Of a stretch of DNA of 6,026 bases, positions 5,692-6,026 are shown piece after piece (position 1 is the first letter of the stretch; every line of letters starts with the position of its first letter). Made by a program: the position numbers and the translations under genes. The notes beneath the pieces were generated by a model. The model saw only the letters and a list, made by a program, of their open reading frames with translations. It had not been told where the DNA came from and did not search any database. Source of the DNA: an uncultured Oscillospiraceae bacterium (lineage in GTDB: Bacteria > Bacillota > Clostridia > Oscillospirales > Ruminococcaceae); the NCBI GenBank assembly GCA_900547385.1, contig URGQ01000067.1:1-6026 (forward strand). Direction: 5' to 3'.

Positions 5692-5740
5692 GCTCCCCTG
5701 CGTTTTTCCCTTTTGGAAAAAGGAAGAAAATCTTTTTAAC

Positions 5741-5839
5741 AGGCTCCCCTGTGTAAGGGGTGTGGCACCGCACCAACTCATAGCCTCCCTTGTGTAAAGG
5801 GAGGTGGCGAATGAAATGAGCCGGAGGGATTGCCGGCAG
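5741..5839. repeat. Pair of related dispersed-repeat hairpins
   Basis: Two diverged copies stand in tandem. The first is GGCTCCCCT, GTGTA loop, AGGGG, then TGTGGC (5742-5766; stem 5746-5750 with 5756-5760). The second is GCCTCCCTT, GTGTA loop, AAGGGAGG, then TGGC (5783-5808; stem 5784-5791 with 5797-5804). Both keep the GTGTA loop and the GTGGC tail. The second continues into GCCGGAGGGATTG (5820-5832), a combination I recall as a common intergenic repeat in gut Clostridia; that is from memory and unchecked. No coding potential is seen. Confidence 0.6.
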
Positions 5840-5878
5840 AAACCATGTCTTAGTTTCATCTCGCCTGTCGGCGGGGGG

Positions 5879-5906
5879 TACTTTTCTATGAAGAAAAGTA
5901 GTAAAA
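5879..5906. repeat. TACTTTT-type hairpin repeat, copy 1
   Basis: TACTTTTCT (5879-5887) pairs perfectly with AGAAAAGTA (5892-5900) around ATGA, followed by GTAAAA. The same plan recurs at 5991-6022. It is too far from rpmE to be its terminator. It is probably one end of a dispersed repeat. Confidence 0.55.
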
Positions 5907-5990
5907 GAATTTTGGGGCCGAATTTGTAGGCGCCTAACGGCGGGGTGGAGATTTTGCAGGGTGCAAGGCCGGTACGCCTACCCGGCGGGG

Positions 5991-6022
5991 GCCTACTTTT
6001 GTTCGTGCAAAAGTAGGCAAAA
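5991..6022. repeat. TACTTTT-type hairpin repeat, copy 2
   Basis: GCCTACTTTTG (5991-6001) pairs perfectly over 11 bp with CAAAAGTAGGC (6008-6018) around TTCGTG, followed by AAAA. The core TACTTTT...AAAAGTA and the A-rich tail match copy 1 at 5879. The stretch between the copies (5907-5990) is non-coding and contains the palindrome TAGGCGCCTA (5927-5936); GTAGGCG (5926-5932) can also pair with CGCCTAC (5975-5981). The window ends just after this hairpin, so the full extent is unknown. Confidence 0.55.
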
Positions 6023-6026
6023 CACG

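Noticed and set aside
5609..5797. 62-codon open frame overlapping the end of rpmE
   Set aside because: It starts inside rpmE in another frame and crosses the terminator and repeats; no ribosome binding site or recognisable sequence.
5741..6026. CRISPR array
   Set aside because: The repeats are only two copies each, diverged, hairpin-forming and unevenly spaced, without constant direct repeats and unique spacers.

Overview
The window is GC-rich and carries five recognisable protein genes, all on the + strand. GC-rich third codon positions, a Bce-type antimicrobial peptide module, a zinc-form bL31, and intergenic DNA packed with GC-rich hairpins and dispersed hairpin repeats suggest a high-GC, Gram-positive gut anaerobe of the Oscillospiraceae/Ruminococcaceae (Faecalibacterium/Subdoligranulum type). 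That assignment is inference from style; no phylogenetic marker was compared.

Layout. 1-172: the tail of a GC-rich hairpin element and a leader with no recognisable gene. 173-952: an aspartate kinase that holds only the catalytic domain and stops where the regulatory ACT domains would begin. 953-1197: an intergenic region dominated by a structure that folds as a perfect four-way junction, followed by a strong sigma-A promoter. 1198-2184: a BceS-type intramembrane-sensing histidine kinase. 2185-2505: a second four-way-junction element, then a regulatory region with a TNACA-N4-TGTAA operator, an extended -10 promoter without a good -35, and a 12-bp leader hairpin. 2506-3270 and 3267-5309: the BceA ATPase and BceB permease, overlapping by ATGA. 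5310-5442: an rpmE promoter and leader hairpin. 5443-5646: ribosomal protein bL31, with an intrinsic terminator at 5659-5691. 5692-6026: non-coding, with at least four repeat-like hairpins in two related pairs.

How it works together. BceS, BceA and BceB should form a flux-sensing detoxification module: the BceAB transporter binds a cell-wall-active peptide antibiotic and signals through BceS, which phosphorylates a response regulator that activates bceAB. The operator for that regulator is visible upstream of bceA, but no response-regulator gene lies in the window, and bceS has its own strong, apparently unregulated promoter. The regulator must therefore be encoded elsewhere. The aspartate kinase and rpmE look like housekeeping neighbours with no obvious functional link.

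Most notable: two intergenic elements (1011-1095 and 2212-2309) share one fold, an outer 13-bp stem enclosing three short hairpins. They differ in most of their bases yet keep the pairing. The first is further bracketed by 10-bp inverted repeats, and its right arm lies inside the spacer of the bceS promoter.
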